From assembly GCA_963920765.1 (NCBI GenBank), contig OY987244.1:6016501-6080500 (forward strand): a stretch of DNA of 64,000 nt. Direction: 5' to 3'. The position numbers were made by a program, and so were the translations under genes. This DNA is from Ulota crispa (taxonomy: Eukaryota; Streptophyta; Bryopsida; Orthotrichales; Orthotrichaceae). The notes under the pieces were generated by a model. That model was not told the origin of the DNA. It saw only the letters and a list, made by a program, of their open reading frames with translations, and ran no database searches. Shown here piece after piece: positions 34,395 through 45,136 of the stretch (position 1 is the stretch's first letter; each line of letters opens with the position of its first letter).

Positions 34395-37300
34395 ATGGAG
34401 TCCACGGACTCGTCGTCTTCTTCCTCGTCTTCGTCTCCGGAGACGAAGACGACTCGCTGCAAAAAACGGAGATTTACCACCGACTGCATCAAGGATATCG
34501 TGGCAGCGCTCCACGACGCTCTCAAGCAATCCTCCGACGATGTCCTCCTCACACATCTGCGGCACCTGTTGTCCCTCTTGCAATCCCCTACTGCTCCTTC
34601 ATCCGGTTTAAGTTTGTGCAATTCTGGCTTCCTGCAGCTCTTGCCCACGCTCTTGTCACACTCGTAAGCTCTGTAAACCCTAATTCTTGAGATGATCTCA
34701 ATAGTGAATTTTGAATCTGTTTTTTAGGGTTTGGGGTGCTCCTCGCTGATGATCTCAATATTGAATTTTGAGTCTGTTTTATTAGGGTTTGGGATGCTCC
34801 GCGTTGGTGATCTCAATATTGAATTTTGAGCCTGTTTATTTTTAGGGTTTGGGATGCTCCTCGTTGATGATCTCAATATCGAATTTTGAGTTTGTTTTGT
34901 AGGATTTGGGATGCTCCTCGCTGATGCTCTCAGTATTGAATTTTGAATCTGTTTTTTAGAGTTTGGTTAGGGTTTTAGGATTCAACGTGTTGATTCAAGC
35001 ACTTCGCAGATCTTGCAGAGTTCGCAAGAAGAGTGCGGAAGTGGTGGGATTGCTGGCCATTGCTTCGTACGAGGTCAGTTGTCGCTTGGCAGAGAATCCG
35101 GAGGTCTTGAGCGCCATAGCTCAGCTGCTGCAAAGAGCAAACTCCGAGGCTCTTCTGAACGTAGCTCTTCGTTCCATTCTGGACGTGGCGACCTCCGACG
35201 TTGGTTGCGCTGCCCTGCTCGACGTGGATGGCTTTCCACAACAGCTCTTGTAAGCACCACCCAGTCTTTGAAGTCTTTGAATTTAGGGAAAACTTCATGG
35301 ATACCCCTGAAGTTTGCCATATTTTCATAGAAACCCCTGCTTTTTCAGAAATTACTCACTGTCCCTCTAAAAACGTCCAAAATGCTTCCTTGCAAAGGAT
35401 TAACTGTGTTTTTAACCTTTGTGCTAGTGACACATGCATTCTAGAATCAATATACCATCTCCCATAAGTATGCAAAATCTCCAGCTTTGATGTCGCCATT
35501 TGGGCACCCAAATTCCATGCAAAAAGTACTATATTTGTGCATGTTGTTAGCTCTTCATTATTGATGATTTAAAGATTAGTAGCAACAATGGTACCTCATA
35601 TGGGCAAAGTCAAGCTTGCTAGGAGAGGAATGGTCTCTAAGTGCTTAACTTGCCCCCATGAGATCATTGAACATGGCAAACGCTTTCTCAGCATTTGAAA
35701 TCAGCAAAAGGGAGCTTTTTAGTTGTACAAGAAATGTGTCTGATTTGGAGCTTATTAGAGGGACAGAAGGAGTACACAAACACCCTTGGACCAAAATTTT
35801 CAGGTGTTTGTTTTGTTGTGCATGCCACTTCCCTTCTTCCTTTGTGCGCATGTTGCTTCTTTTTTGTTTCATTACATTCCCTTCTTCAACATTGGTCATG
35901 AAGGTGGTATGAGCACAACAAACAAACGCCTGAAAATTTTGGTCCAAGGGTGTTTGTGTATTTTCTGAAAAAGCAGGGGTATCTATGCACATATTGCAAA
36001 CTTCAGGGGTATCCATGAAATTTTCCCTTGCATTTATTCCATTTATCGCAGGTTTTGGAAAACCTCTATGTGGATGTTTTCTAGCTTTTTGTTTGCACAT
36101 GAACGCCCATGTTGCTAGTGAAGTTTGTGTTCAGTCTGAGATTTAGGGTTAGGGTTAGGTTGTTTAGCAAGTTTGCACTAGCTAAACCCGGAAGCAGAAA
36201 CCTTTGCATACTGCATGGCGTACGGGCCTTGACCCTCAATCCTGACTTCAATGTGCCCTCACAAGTCTCAAATCGCCATTAGAGTTTCTGACATTAGCAA
36301 AGTTCAGGTCGTCTTGGTTAGAGTCCAACAGTTGATTGTTGCGAACTCTCTTGAGGTTGATCTCGTTTAGGGTTTAGGGTTTAAGCTTTGTCGTAAACAC
36401 ATTATGGTCCTTTCGCTGTCCCAGGGTTTTTGTTTTTGTTTTGAAACCGCTTCTCGTGCTTTATGGTTTTGACAGGTCGTTAGTGTTATTCCTGGCTGAT
36501 ACACTGACTGAAAGGGTGAATACTGGACATACAAAAACGCTTGGCAAGGTGCATAACGACATAGGCAATGGAAGGTTTTGCACAAAGAAATGCGGTCTAA
36601 ATGCAAGTGAAGTGCATCAGAACGGAGATTTTGCTTTTCTGCTAAACATCCCTCTGGACAAAACAGCCGAACTCTTCAACCTCGCTCTAGCTGCAGTGAA
36701 CACCATATTCCAAGATTCCGGCTTGATTCCAAGCTCTGATGTAAACCTGCTGCTCACCAGCTTACAAAACCTCTGGCAGCTGAAATTTCAACCTGATGGG
36801 GTCGCTCAGGTACTTAACAAAAATGCGCAGCTAGCAAAACTGATAATGAAACTGGCTATGCAGGAAGAAATGACCAGTGTACAAGGAGAGGGTTATGTGG
36901 ATACGAGAAAGCTTTTAGGACAAGACTTTTTGCAAAAGCATTGGGAGCTGTCTCCAGCACGGATACCTGGATTTTCAAACATCCAATTTGCTGCAAGTGG
37001 TGGTGGCCCTGCGAGTATGTTAGCTGGTTTGGTGGATGCCATGGTAACTTGCCCTCCTGGCATTGCAGACGAGCTTGACCCGTGGGCTTTGTACATAGAC
37101 ATGGAGCAAGAGCTGGGGCTGTTGCCTGTGCTCAACCAGGATATTAAACTGTTGCAATGTAAGGCGGGAGTAGAAGTCCCTTACCCTCTTGAAACAGCTA
37201 CTGTCACTTCCAGGGATTGTATTAAAGCTTACGAGTCTGGAAACACGGTGGTAGTACGAGGATTGCAGTTTAGAAGCGGTGAAGTGGCTGCTGTTTGCAA

Positions 37301-40300
37301 CAGCCTTGCGGATGAGCTTGGGCAGGTGACCGTGGGAGCTAATTTGTATTTAACCCCGGCAGCATCACAGGGCCTTGGAGTTCATTTTGATGATCATTGT
37401 GTGTTTGTTTGTCAATTAATGGGCTGCAAACGGTGGAGTGTGTACCCTGCTCTGGAGAATCTCCCTCGTCTTTATTCTTTCCATCCTCTCTCTGTAGATC
37501 TTCAGGAAAAGCTTGATGTGCTGCACTTTGATCTTCAACCTGGCGATGTTTTGTACATTCCTCGAGGATTTTTGCATGAATGTCGGACTATGGAAGCTAA
37601 AGATCTCCCGGTTGTAGATCATGCTGGTTTTGCCAGCAACAGCTCCGAATGGCATGGCGCTTCTCTTCATGTATCCTTCGGTGTCGAAGTCGAACCTGCG
37701 TTTGAGTAAGTGCATACTTCATTGAGAATATTTCATGGATACCCCTGAAGTTTGCAATATTTACATAGATACCCCTGCTTTTGAGTGAGTGCATACTTCA
37801 TTGGGACAGTTTTATGAATACCCCTGAAGTTTGCAATATTTACATAGATACCCCTGCTTTTGAGTGAGTGCATACTTCATTGGGACAGTTTTATGAATAC
37901 CCCTGAAGTTTGCAATATTTACATAGATACCCCTGCTTTTGAGTGAGTGCATACTTCATTGGGACAGTTTTATGAATACCCCTGAAGTTTGCAACATTTA
38001 ACATAGATACCCCTGCTTTTCCAGAAATTACACAAATACGCAAGGACCATCACTTTTAGGCATTTATTTGTTGTGTTCGTATATTCTTCATAACCAATGT
38101 TGAAGAAGGGAAATGTAATGAAACATAAAAGAAGCAATGTATGCACAAGGGAAGAAGGGAAGTGGCATGCACAACAAAACAAATGCTGGAGAGTTTTGGT
38201 CCGAGGGTGTTTGTGTCATTTCCGGAAAAGCAGGGGTATCTATGAAAGGATTGCAAACTTCAGGGGTTTCCATGAAATTTTCCCTACTCCATTTCTCCTT
38301 CACTGCAAATATTTTGGAGCAAAATTAGCACAAGTAGCCAGTTGGAAACTTGTGTTTTTTTTCAGTAGTATGAGTAGGTTGCAATTGAGCACATACAATT
38401 GTTCATCGTTGTTTGTGGTGATATAGAGTTTGGACCTTTTTTAGTAATGTATTTTACAGCATGATCAATGACATTGGAATAAAAAGAACATGAGGTTCCA
38501 ATGGGGCCATTTATTTTGAGACAGAGGGAGCAACGTGTTTTACTCAGTTTAACGGTTCACATTCTAACCCTTGTTGAGCTCCTTGGCACCTTGCTGTGTG
38601 CAAGTTTTTGAGCTTGATTTGAACTGCCATTTTTCTTGACATGTCCTTGCTTTTTGCTTTGGTTTCGTTAAATTTGGTTTGATTGGACTAATTTTCTGTT
38701 TCTGATAGTGTTTCTCAAAATGTCCGGTTACCAGTAGAAATACCCAAACGCTACGAAGGCCAATGGAATGAAAATTTTGTTTCTTTATTTTTGGCATTAT
38801 TAAAGTACGTATCACGGTCATTGGATATGTAGTAATTCATTTTTTGGGTTTCTTTTTTGGGAAAGTAACCGGCCTAACCCTTCTGCTGATCTTGCAGGTG
38901 GGAAGGCTTGTTGCACATTGCGCTTCGGTTATGGTTTCTCAGGACTTTGCAACAGGAAGCTGAAAACAATAACAATAAGACCAACAACAACACTAACTTG
39001 AGCCACGTGTACGAAATGCTTCTCCATGTGATTATTAAGAGCGTGGGTAGCAGCTCCCAGAGTTTTCGCAAAGCGTGCGTTTTTCTTACAAGCCCTACAG
39101 GTCAGATTCTACACTTTAGTTGTTTAGTTTTCTTCTGGTTAGGACCAGTCAGCACTTGAAGTTGATTTTGGTTAGCCTCTCAGTGTTTTGTTGTAAGTCC
39201 TCTTATTGTTTCAATCTCTTAGCCATTCATAAATCATAAAACTCAAAAGTCCTCAACCCTCAACCTTAAGTCCTTTGTAGGAAACCCTAAACCCTAAACC
39301 TTAGGTTATGTCAAGCACCCTAAATCCTACACCCTGAACCCCAGTTTGTTTTTTTATAGGAAAATTTTTATGGATACCCGTGAAGTTTGCAATATTTACA
39401 TAGACATCCCTGCTTTTTCAGAAATGACACAAATACCCTCGGACCAAACTTTTCACAACCCTTAAAAAAAAAATAATAATCTTTGCGTAAGTTTATAAAG
39501 GTAAATGTTCGGTGCTTGTCCACGCAACTCTTTTCCTAATTAAAGTTCTAATATCCACTTTATCTCCACTGTAGTATAAGTCAAACTTCAAAGTATAAGT
39601 CTTATAATTAAAATTATCATACCTTTGTAATGAAATTTACTTTCACGCCATGTAACCTTTTCTCTATATATAATCACAAAATTTACTTTACTACTAGTGA
39701 TAAGTGGAAATCAAAATAAGAAGACTAAAAATAATTAAAGCCCCTCTATTTTTATACAAGGAAAAACACTATAAAATAAGGCTAGACACATAGAAAAATT
39801 TATTATCTTTGAGCGTTTGGATATCTTTGGTTATATAATATATCTCGTGGTTTTTTATTCATTTCACTTTATATTGGTTATTGCACGTAGAGGGTTTATA
39901 TTGCTAGTTATTTGTGGTCTACGCTTTGTCAATATGGCGGATATTCCGATAGGTCAACTGCATAGAGTTCAGACGTTGTGTAGAACATTTCCACGTAGGA
40001 TGATACCCACATCACCAGATACTCAGGTACCTCGATTTCCACCACTGATAGGACTGTTTACTAACCTGGATGAGTATCCGGATGCCAATGATCCAACATA
40101 TTTGGACTTAGACTCTGCATGCTTCAAACATGCTTACATTAGATTTGCTGGACTTGTTTGGCATTATGGCCCGTCGGGCAAATTGCAAGGCCAAGGTCAA
40201 GGTCAAAACCTTGACCAATTTGATGATTGGTTGCACATTATTTCTGATCCCATTGTAGTGAAGATCTTTGCAGGTACTAGCGATCAGAGAGGCCTTCAAG

Positions 40301-43105
40301 GATAGAGTTGTGCGCTTTCTAAGGTCAGAAGTTAATGTAGTGTTGACTTGTGGTTCTAGTAGCTTGACGCTATCTAAGAATCAAGTCAATATTCCAATTT
40401 GGGCACTGTCACGCACACTCTATATTCTTGGAACCCGGGTCTATAGGGTTTAGTTCTTTGGTAGGAATGGTAAACACTGTTTTCTGAACCCAAGTTGGAT
40501 CATTTTATACCGTGGTATCAGGCAGAAACAAATCGTATTTCGCATCCAACAACACTCCATGATCAAATAGGTTTCTTCCTAAAGGAACAAGCTCACTCAT
40601 CCCTACCTGATACCGTTGTATAAAGTGATCTAACTTGGGTTCAGCAAATGGTATTTCCCACTTCATACCAAAGAATTGAACCCTACAGACCAGAGTTCCA
40701 AGAATATAAAGTGTGCGTGACATTGCCTAAATTGGAATGTTGACTTGGTTCTTAGATATCGTCAAGCTACTAGAACCACAGGTCAACACTACATTAAACT
40801 CAGACCTTAGAAAGTGCACAACTCTATCCTTAAAGGTCTCCCTCTGATCGCTAGTACTTGCAAAGACCTTCACTACAATGGGATCAGAAATAATGTGCAA
40901 CCAATCATCAAACTGGTCAAGGTCTTTGACCTTGATCTTGCAATTTGCCGCACTGACCATAATGCCAAACAAGTCCACCAAATACAATGTAAGCATGTTG
41001 AAGCATGCGGAGTCCAAGTCCAAATATGTTGGATCATTGGCATCCGGATACTCATTCACGTTAGTAAACGGTCCTATCAATGGTGAAATCGAGGTACCTG
41101 AGTATCTGGTAACGTGGGTATCATCTTACGTGGAAATGTTGTACACAACGCCCAAACTTTATGCGGTTGACCTATCGAAATATTCGCCATATTGACAAAG
41201 CGTAGACCACAAATAACTAGCGGTATAAACTCACTATGTGCAATAACCAATATAAAGTGAAATGAATAAAAACCACGAGAGGCCCAAGCCAGAAAATTCT
41301 TTGACTGGCTAAGCAATTATACTTCCGCCGTGGGTCTAATCCTCGAAGGCAAAGAGATTCGAGGTAGTAATATGGACATAGCGCATACTCCGCACACAGG
41401 GGAAATACTAGAAGACGAAAAATCCACACAGACTAATATTACCGAATATATAAACCAAAGATATTTAAACGTTGGTTATGTCAAGCAACCTGAACCCTAG
41501 TTTGTTTTTTTATAGAGAATTTTTTCATGAATACCCCTGAAGTTTGCAATTTACATAGACATTCTTGCTTTTTCAGAAATGACACAAATACCCTTGGGCC
41601 AAAATTTTCCAAATGTTTGTTTTGTTGTGCATGCCACTTCCCTTCTTCCTTTGTGCGCACAGGTTGCTGTTTTTTTTGTTTCATTACATTCCTTTCTTCA
41701 AGATTGGTCATGAAGGAAGTACAAGCACAATAAACAAACGCCTGAAAAACTATGACCCAAGGGTATTTGTGCAATTTCTGGAAAAGCAAGGGGGCATCTA
41801 TGTAAATATTGCAAACTTCGGAGGCATCCATGAAATTTTCCCTTTTTTACAAACCCTAGGTTGTTGTAGGTACTTTCAAATCTTGCCTTCTACCATAGCA
41901 AGCTTCTTCTTTCCCATAAACCCTAAGCCTGTGTCACGTTTTTTGACCATGAAATTGCATTGAAAGGTTGTGCAACAGTTGTTTGAGGAATGCAGATGGT
42001 GATCCTTAGGTTATGTCAAGTACCCGAAGTCCTACGCCCTAAACCGTAGTTTGTTTTTTATAAACCCTAGGTTGTTGTAGGTACTTTCAAATCTTGCCTT
42101 CTACCATAGCAAGCTCCTTCTTACTTATAAACCCTAAGGTAACAGCACCCATAACCGTCAAATTAAGGGTTTTGAACATGATGATTATTAATAAACATCT
42201 AGCAAATTATAGGATTCTATTAGCAAGAGAAGAATGATGAGTTTGCACTTTCAAATGTATTATCTGGATACTGTGAGAATAAGTTGTGAATTTTTAAAGA
42301 GCCGATTGCAATTGCACCTAATATCAACACTAAGGTCTCATGTTCACATGTTGTACATCCTTGTAATTACATCTATTCACTTCCACAGATTTTCCAAGAT
42401 TTCAGAGGTGATGGTTACGGATAAAGTGGTGGTTATGGGTGTTTGCTACCTTAAACCTTAAACATGAGTCACGTTTTTTTACCATGAAATTTCATTGAAA
42501 GTTTGTGTGGAATGTGTGAGGAATGCAGATGGTGATCCTTAGGTTATGTCAAGCACCCTAATCCTACACACCCTAAACCTTAGTTTGTTTTTTATAAACC
42601 CTAGGTTGTTGCAGGTACTTTCAAATCTTGCCTTACCATAGCAAGCTTTTTTATTACTCATAAACCCTAAACCTTAAACCTGCGTCACGTTTTTGACCAT
42701 GAAATTGCATTAAAGTAAGTTTGTGTCAAACGTGTGAGGAATGCAGATGGTGATGCTGAACGTATGTTTCGGACCATGCTTTTGGAGGTTCGTCAATCAG
42801 CTGATTACCGGCATGCTGTGGAGAAGTGCCGGGAAGAGGGGGTGGCTTGGCTGGACTGGTTACGGCACTTGCCAGGCGGTGATTCCAAGGCAGGTTGCCA
42901 TGTCGGTGTCGGTGGTGGTGTCGGTGGTGAAGTGAAGGAGAGTGCCTTGGTGTCTGTTGTGGACAGGTTTTGTGAAGAAGCGCCGTTCTTGGAGTCCGTT
43001 GCAGCTCAGGAAGTGTTGCTTTGTAAGTTCAGGAGTTGCCGACAGAAGGTCTTGAATGGGCTCTTGGCTTTGCATCGTGGGCGTCAAGACTGTAATTTTA
43101 GCTGA
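34395..43105 (+). CDS. JmjC-domain ribosomal oxygenase-like protein (MINA53/NO66 family), five exons
   Basis: Probable Fe(II)/2-oxoglutarate-dependent oxygenase; family members hydroxylate histidines of ribosomal proteins. Exons: 34395-34663, 34971-35249, 36476-37705, 38898-39100 and 42747-43105. They total 2340 nt, 779 residues, phases consistent. Residues 1-90 are Ser-rich then basic. About 90-400 is helical and repeat-like (LLAIASYEVSCRLAENPEVL), resembling ARM-type helices. The JmjC core begins near 465: ANLYLTPAASQGLGVHFDDH with metal ligands His486 and Asp488, CKRWSVYP, LQPGDVLYIPRGFLHECRT with His550, then SLHVSFGVE. The winged-helix-like C-terminus holds WEGLLHIALRLWFLR. The HxD...H spacing (62 residues from Asp to His) fits the ROX family. 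The start is the first ATG after a telo-box run. Introns are loaded with repeats. NO66 versus MINA53 is not resolved. Confidence 0.87.
34694..34965. repeat. About 58-bp minisatellite in JmjC intron 1, five units
   Basis: The phrase GATCTCAATATTGAATTTTG recurs at 34694, 34751, 34809, 34869 and 34925 (degenerate), each followed by CTGTTTTTTAGGGTTTGGG-like text. Each unit thus carries a polypyrimidine-AG resembling a 3' splice site. The real acceptor keeping frame is at 34970. Confidence 0.85.
35286..36028. mobile_element. Fold-back MITE F, copy 2, split by S4
   Basis: The left arm 35286-35352 (CATGGATACCCCTGAAG...TTCAGAAATTAC) and the remainder 35775-36028 together match the unbroken copy at 8148. 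The gap is exactly the Stowaway-like element S4. Confidence 0.88.
35353..35774. mobile_element. Stowaway-like MITE S4 nested in F copy 2
   Basis: TACTCACTGTCCCTCTAAA to GGGACAGAAGGAGTA, in reverse orientation to S2. The host sequence AAATTACACAAAC is split at its TA, and TA is found on both sides, giving a clean insertion footprint. Confidence 0.9.
37702..38017 (+). repeat. 79-bp tandem array carrying the exon 3 splice donor
   Basis: TTGAGT(A/G)AGTGCATACTTCA starts at 37702, 37781, 37860 and 37939, exactly 79 bp apart. Each unit ends with ACCCCTGAAGTTTGCAATAT...GATACCCCTGCTTT, which is the arm of MITE family F. The first unit includes the last bases of JmjC exon 3 and its donor GTAAGTG; the others carry GTGAGTG. 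Confidence 0.93.
38000..38285. mobile_element. Fold-back MITE F, copy 3
   Basis: The centre (GTTGAAGAAGGGAAATGTAA, GGAAGTGGCATGCACAAC) and right arm (AGGGGTATCTATGAAAGGAT, TTTCCATGAAATTTTCCCTA) are intact. The left arm is part of the upstream 79-bp array. Confidence 0.88.
39358..39455. mobile_element. Fold-back MITE F, half copy
   Basis: Only the left arm remains (ATGGATACCCGTGAAGTTTG to ACCCTCGGACCAAACTTTTC). It lies just before the large inverted duplication in intron 4. Confidence 0.8.
39800..41470. repeat. Large inverted duplication with an unrecognised coding segment in both arms
   Basis: The left arm (about 39800-40520) and right arm (about 40600-41470) are inverted copies around an 80-bp centre. 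The left arm encodes an open frame at 39817-40305 containing DEYPDANDPTYLDLDSACF and DQFDDWLHIISDPIVVK. The right arm encodes diverged versions on the minus strand at 41316-41077, 41080-40727 and 40723-40505. No transposase, reverse transcriptase or other domain is recognised. The arms differ by many substitutions and frame breaks, so it is not a recent copy. It sits inside JmjC intron 4, so it is not part of that protein. An inserted or endogenised sequence of mobile or viral origin is possible but unproven. Confidence 0.75.
41518..41846. mobile_element. Fold-back MITE F, copy 5
   Basis: Both arms are present: TGAATACCCCTGAAGTTTGC at the left and GCAAACTTCGGAGGCATCCA near the right end. The centre contains GGTCATGAAGGAAGTACAAG. 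It follows the large inverted duplication. Confidence 0.88.
42137..42451. mobile_element. MITE family M, copy 3
   Basis: A 315-bp element with diverged ends AGGTAACAGCACCC...GGGTGTTTGCTACCT and TA on both sides (42135-42136 and 42452-42453). The interior matches copy 1. It lies in JmjC intron 4. Confidence 0.85.
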
Positions 43106-43794
43106 GAGTAGGGTTTCAAAATTGTTGGTTTTGTCATTTGTTGCTCTCGGATGAAATACCAAGGTTGTTTCTGAAGCTGTGATGCTCGCCATGATGCTTG
43201 ATGGTTCTTGATTGGAAGAGGCACAAGATCAGAGGTGGAGAAAGCAGATGCCAAAAACAAAGAAGCGGGTCAGAAAATTTGCCTCCTCCCCTTCCCTTGT
43301 GAAATCTCGGGTTTTGCTTGTTGGCTGGTTCTTATGAAAGTAGAAAGAGGAGTCTGAAAATTCAAATACTATACAGTCTGGATCGATGCCTATTTGTTCA
43401 TAGGGAATAGTGGATCTAAAGGTATACCGTTTTTGTAAACTGTACAGAACAGGCATTAGGGAAAGTCACCTCTTCTCCGAGTATGAGATTTCTATGAAGA
43501 ATGAGTAGTCAGGAGTTGAAAGTAGGAGCCAGTTGGAGCACTTCTCCATGAAGAAGATGTGACTCCCCTTTTGTGGGCGGTGAAGAATGGAGAATGAGTT
43601 TACTTAGAAAATGGTGATGTGGGAAGAAGACAAGTTACATTCACACACTCAACCAAGATCTCCATCTAAGAGGGTGAAAGCAAGAAGAGCAAGATGAAAA
43701 GAAGGGAACTACATTGGTATAAACTTCATGTGCAAAAACTTCTTTACGCCCATTTTTTCTCCTTTAAGGTAGTCTGCTTGAAAAGCAATCCTGT

Positions 43795-44050
43795 AAGAGC
43801 TGGTCTGATTTCTTCATGGGCTTTTCAAGACATGAAGCTTTTTTGTCTAATTTTCAAATAAAGAGAAATGGATGTCAAATGTAACCCAATTCTTTTCATA
43901 TTTTTTGAAGCATTATTGAATTGTTGATAAAATTTCAAAGTTTTCTGTAGTAGTAACCAATTTATGACTCTAGGTCTCCCATAAACTATTCTCCTATGAA
44001 GTGAAACCAAGGAGTATGATTGGCTCTTGCAATAAAATACATCTTTTCTT
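43795..44050. repeat. Dispersed repeat, inverted match at 61620-61895
   Basis: The segment with TTTTTTGAAGCATTATTGAA, TTATGACTCTAGGTCTCCCA and TGATTGGCTCTTGCAAT is matched by the reverse complement at 61620-61895 (ATTGCAAGAGCCAATCA, TGGGAAACCTAGAGTCACAA). Its class is unknown. Confidence 0.7.
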
Positions 44051-44150
44051 TTATGACTTACAGAGATCCAGTCAAGGACCATTGCATCACCATTCCTAGC
44101 ACCCCTATGGGAGGCTTTATTGTCAGGGGCCGCTTTTTGAGCAGACTATC

Positions 44151-44227
44151 TTAACCCATTTACGGCCAGGCGACCAGAATGTGGTCGATTTCCATATATT
44201 TTTGGAACCCTGGTCATTAATGGGTTA
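44151..44227. mobile_element. 77-bp TTAA-bounded mini-element
   Basis: TTAACCCATTTACGGCCAGG at the left is opposed by CCTGGTCATTAATGGGTTAA at the right. The inverted repeat bounded by TTAA suggests a piggyBac-type non-autonomous element. Confidence 0.6.
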
Positions 44228-45136
44228 AAGATGAAAGAAAAAAACTTTTTAATCTTCAGAAGGGGCTTTTATCATTTCAAAGTTCTTTGAAGATTGAGAA
44301 TGAGGTGAACGTGAGACTGCCCCTGTTGAATGATGGACTTGGGGTTTGGGCCACCCTAGGATGTGCAATGCTGTACATTGCATCAAATAAGCTTATGGTG
44401 TGCTACATGGAGCACAAAGATTTATTGGCTTTGGAACACAGGGCAGGAGGCTTTGCATTGAGATACAGACGCTTATCTTGAGGTTGGGGAAGTTTGAGTA
44501 CGTCTGGTACTCAAATAGCATCCCAATGCGACAGGGGGACAGGAACAGAATCTCTGGTAGCGTAGCTTTGAAACCTCGCTTAATTAGATAGGAAATGTGG
44601 TTTTGAGAGGGCTTGTTCTGCCTCACCTAACCACCTTGATAGCCACATTAGATTGAACTGGTTTAATTAAAACAGTTGAAGATAATATTAAAAAAAACCA
44701 ATCCTTGATCAGGGCAGAGTTTTTAACTTTTTTCATTCTATCATATTTCTTACATAGTGACTTCACACTCAATGCAAGAAACAAAAGTGAGCAAAAACAA
44801 AGCAGTGGCACTCACAGTGTTCCATTGTAGATGTGCGTTGAAAATAATTGAAGAGAAAAATCCAGTCACCACTTCTGAGGTATTTTCACTGGTTACATTG
44901 ACCATCTCCAATAAGTCAGTTAGTAACAATATACTGTCACAAACGCAGCCATTGTTTTGAAACATTAAGCTTATACCCTCAAACGTTTCGCTTCAATCCA
45001 AATATAAAATTTCTTAAGCTAAAAAAAAGCAAGAAACCGATAAAAGCATGCGTAAAGTTCATAATCTTTGTACAAGAATCAGGGTGCACGAAGTGCAATC
45101 CCATGGAGATAACTCTGATATTTTTTGTACATGTTT

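Larger units (their letters stand above)
43106..45136. other. Intergenic region between the JmjC gene and BUD13
   Basis: The convergent 3' flanks of the two genes lie here. It holds a dispersed repeat (43795-44050) and a 77-bp TTAA-bounded hairpin (44151-44227). The short ORF at 44287-44481 has no recognisable domain or splice support. Confidence 0.6.

Noticed and set aside
39817..40305. A 162-codon ORF as a separate working gene
   Set aside because: It lies in a decayed inverted duplication inside an intron, its partner arm is frame-broken, and no promoter or domain is recognised. Kept as a repeat and a finding.
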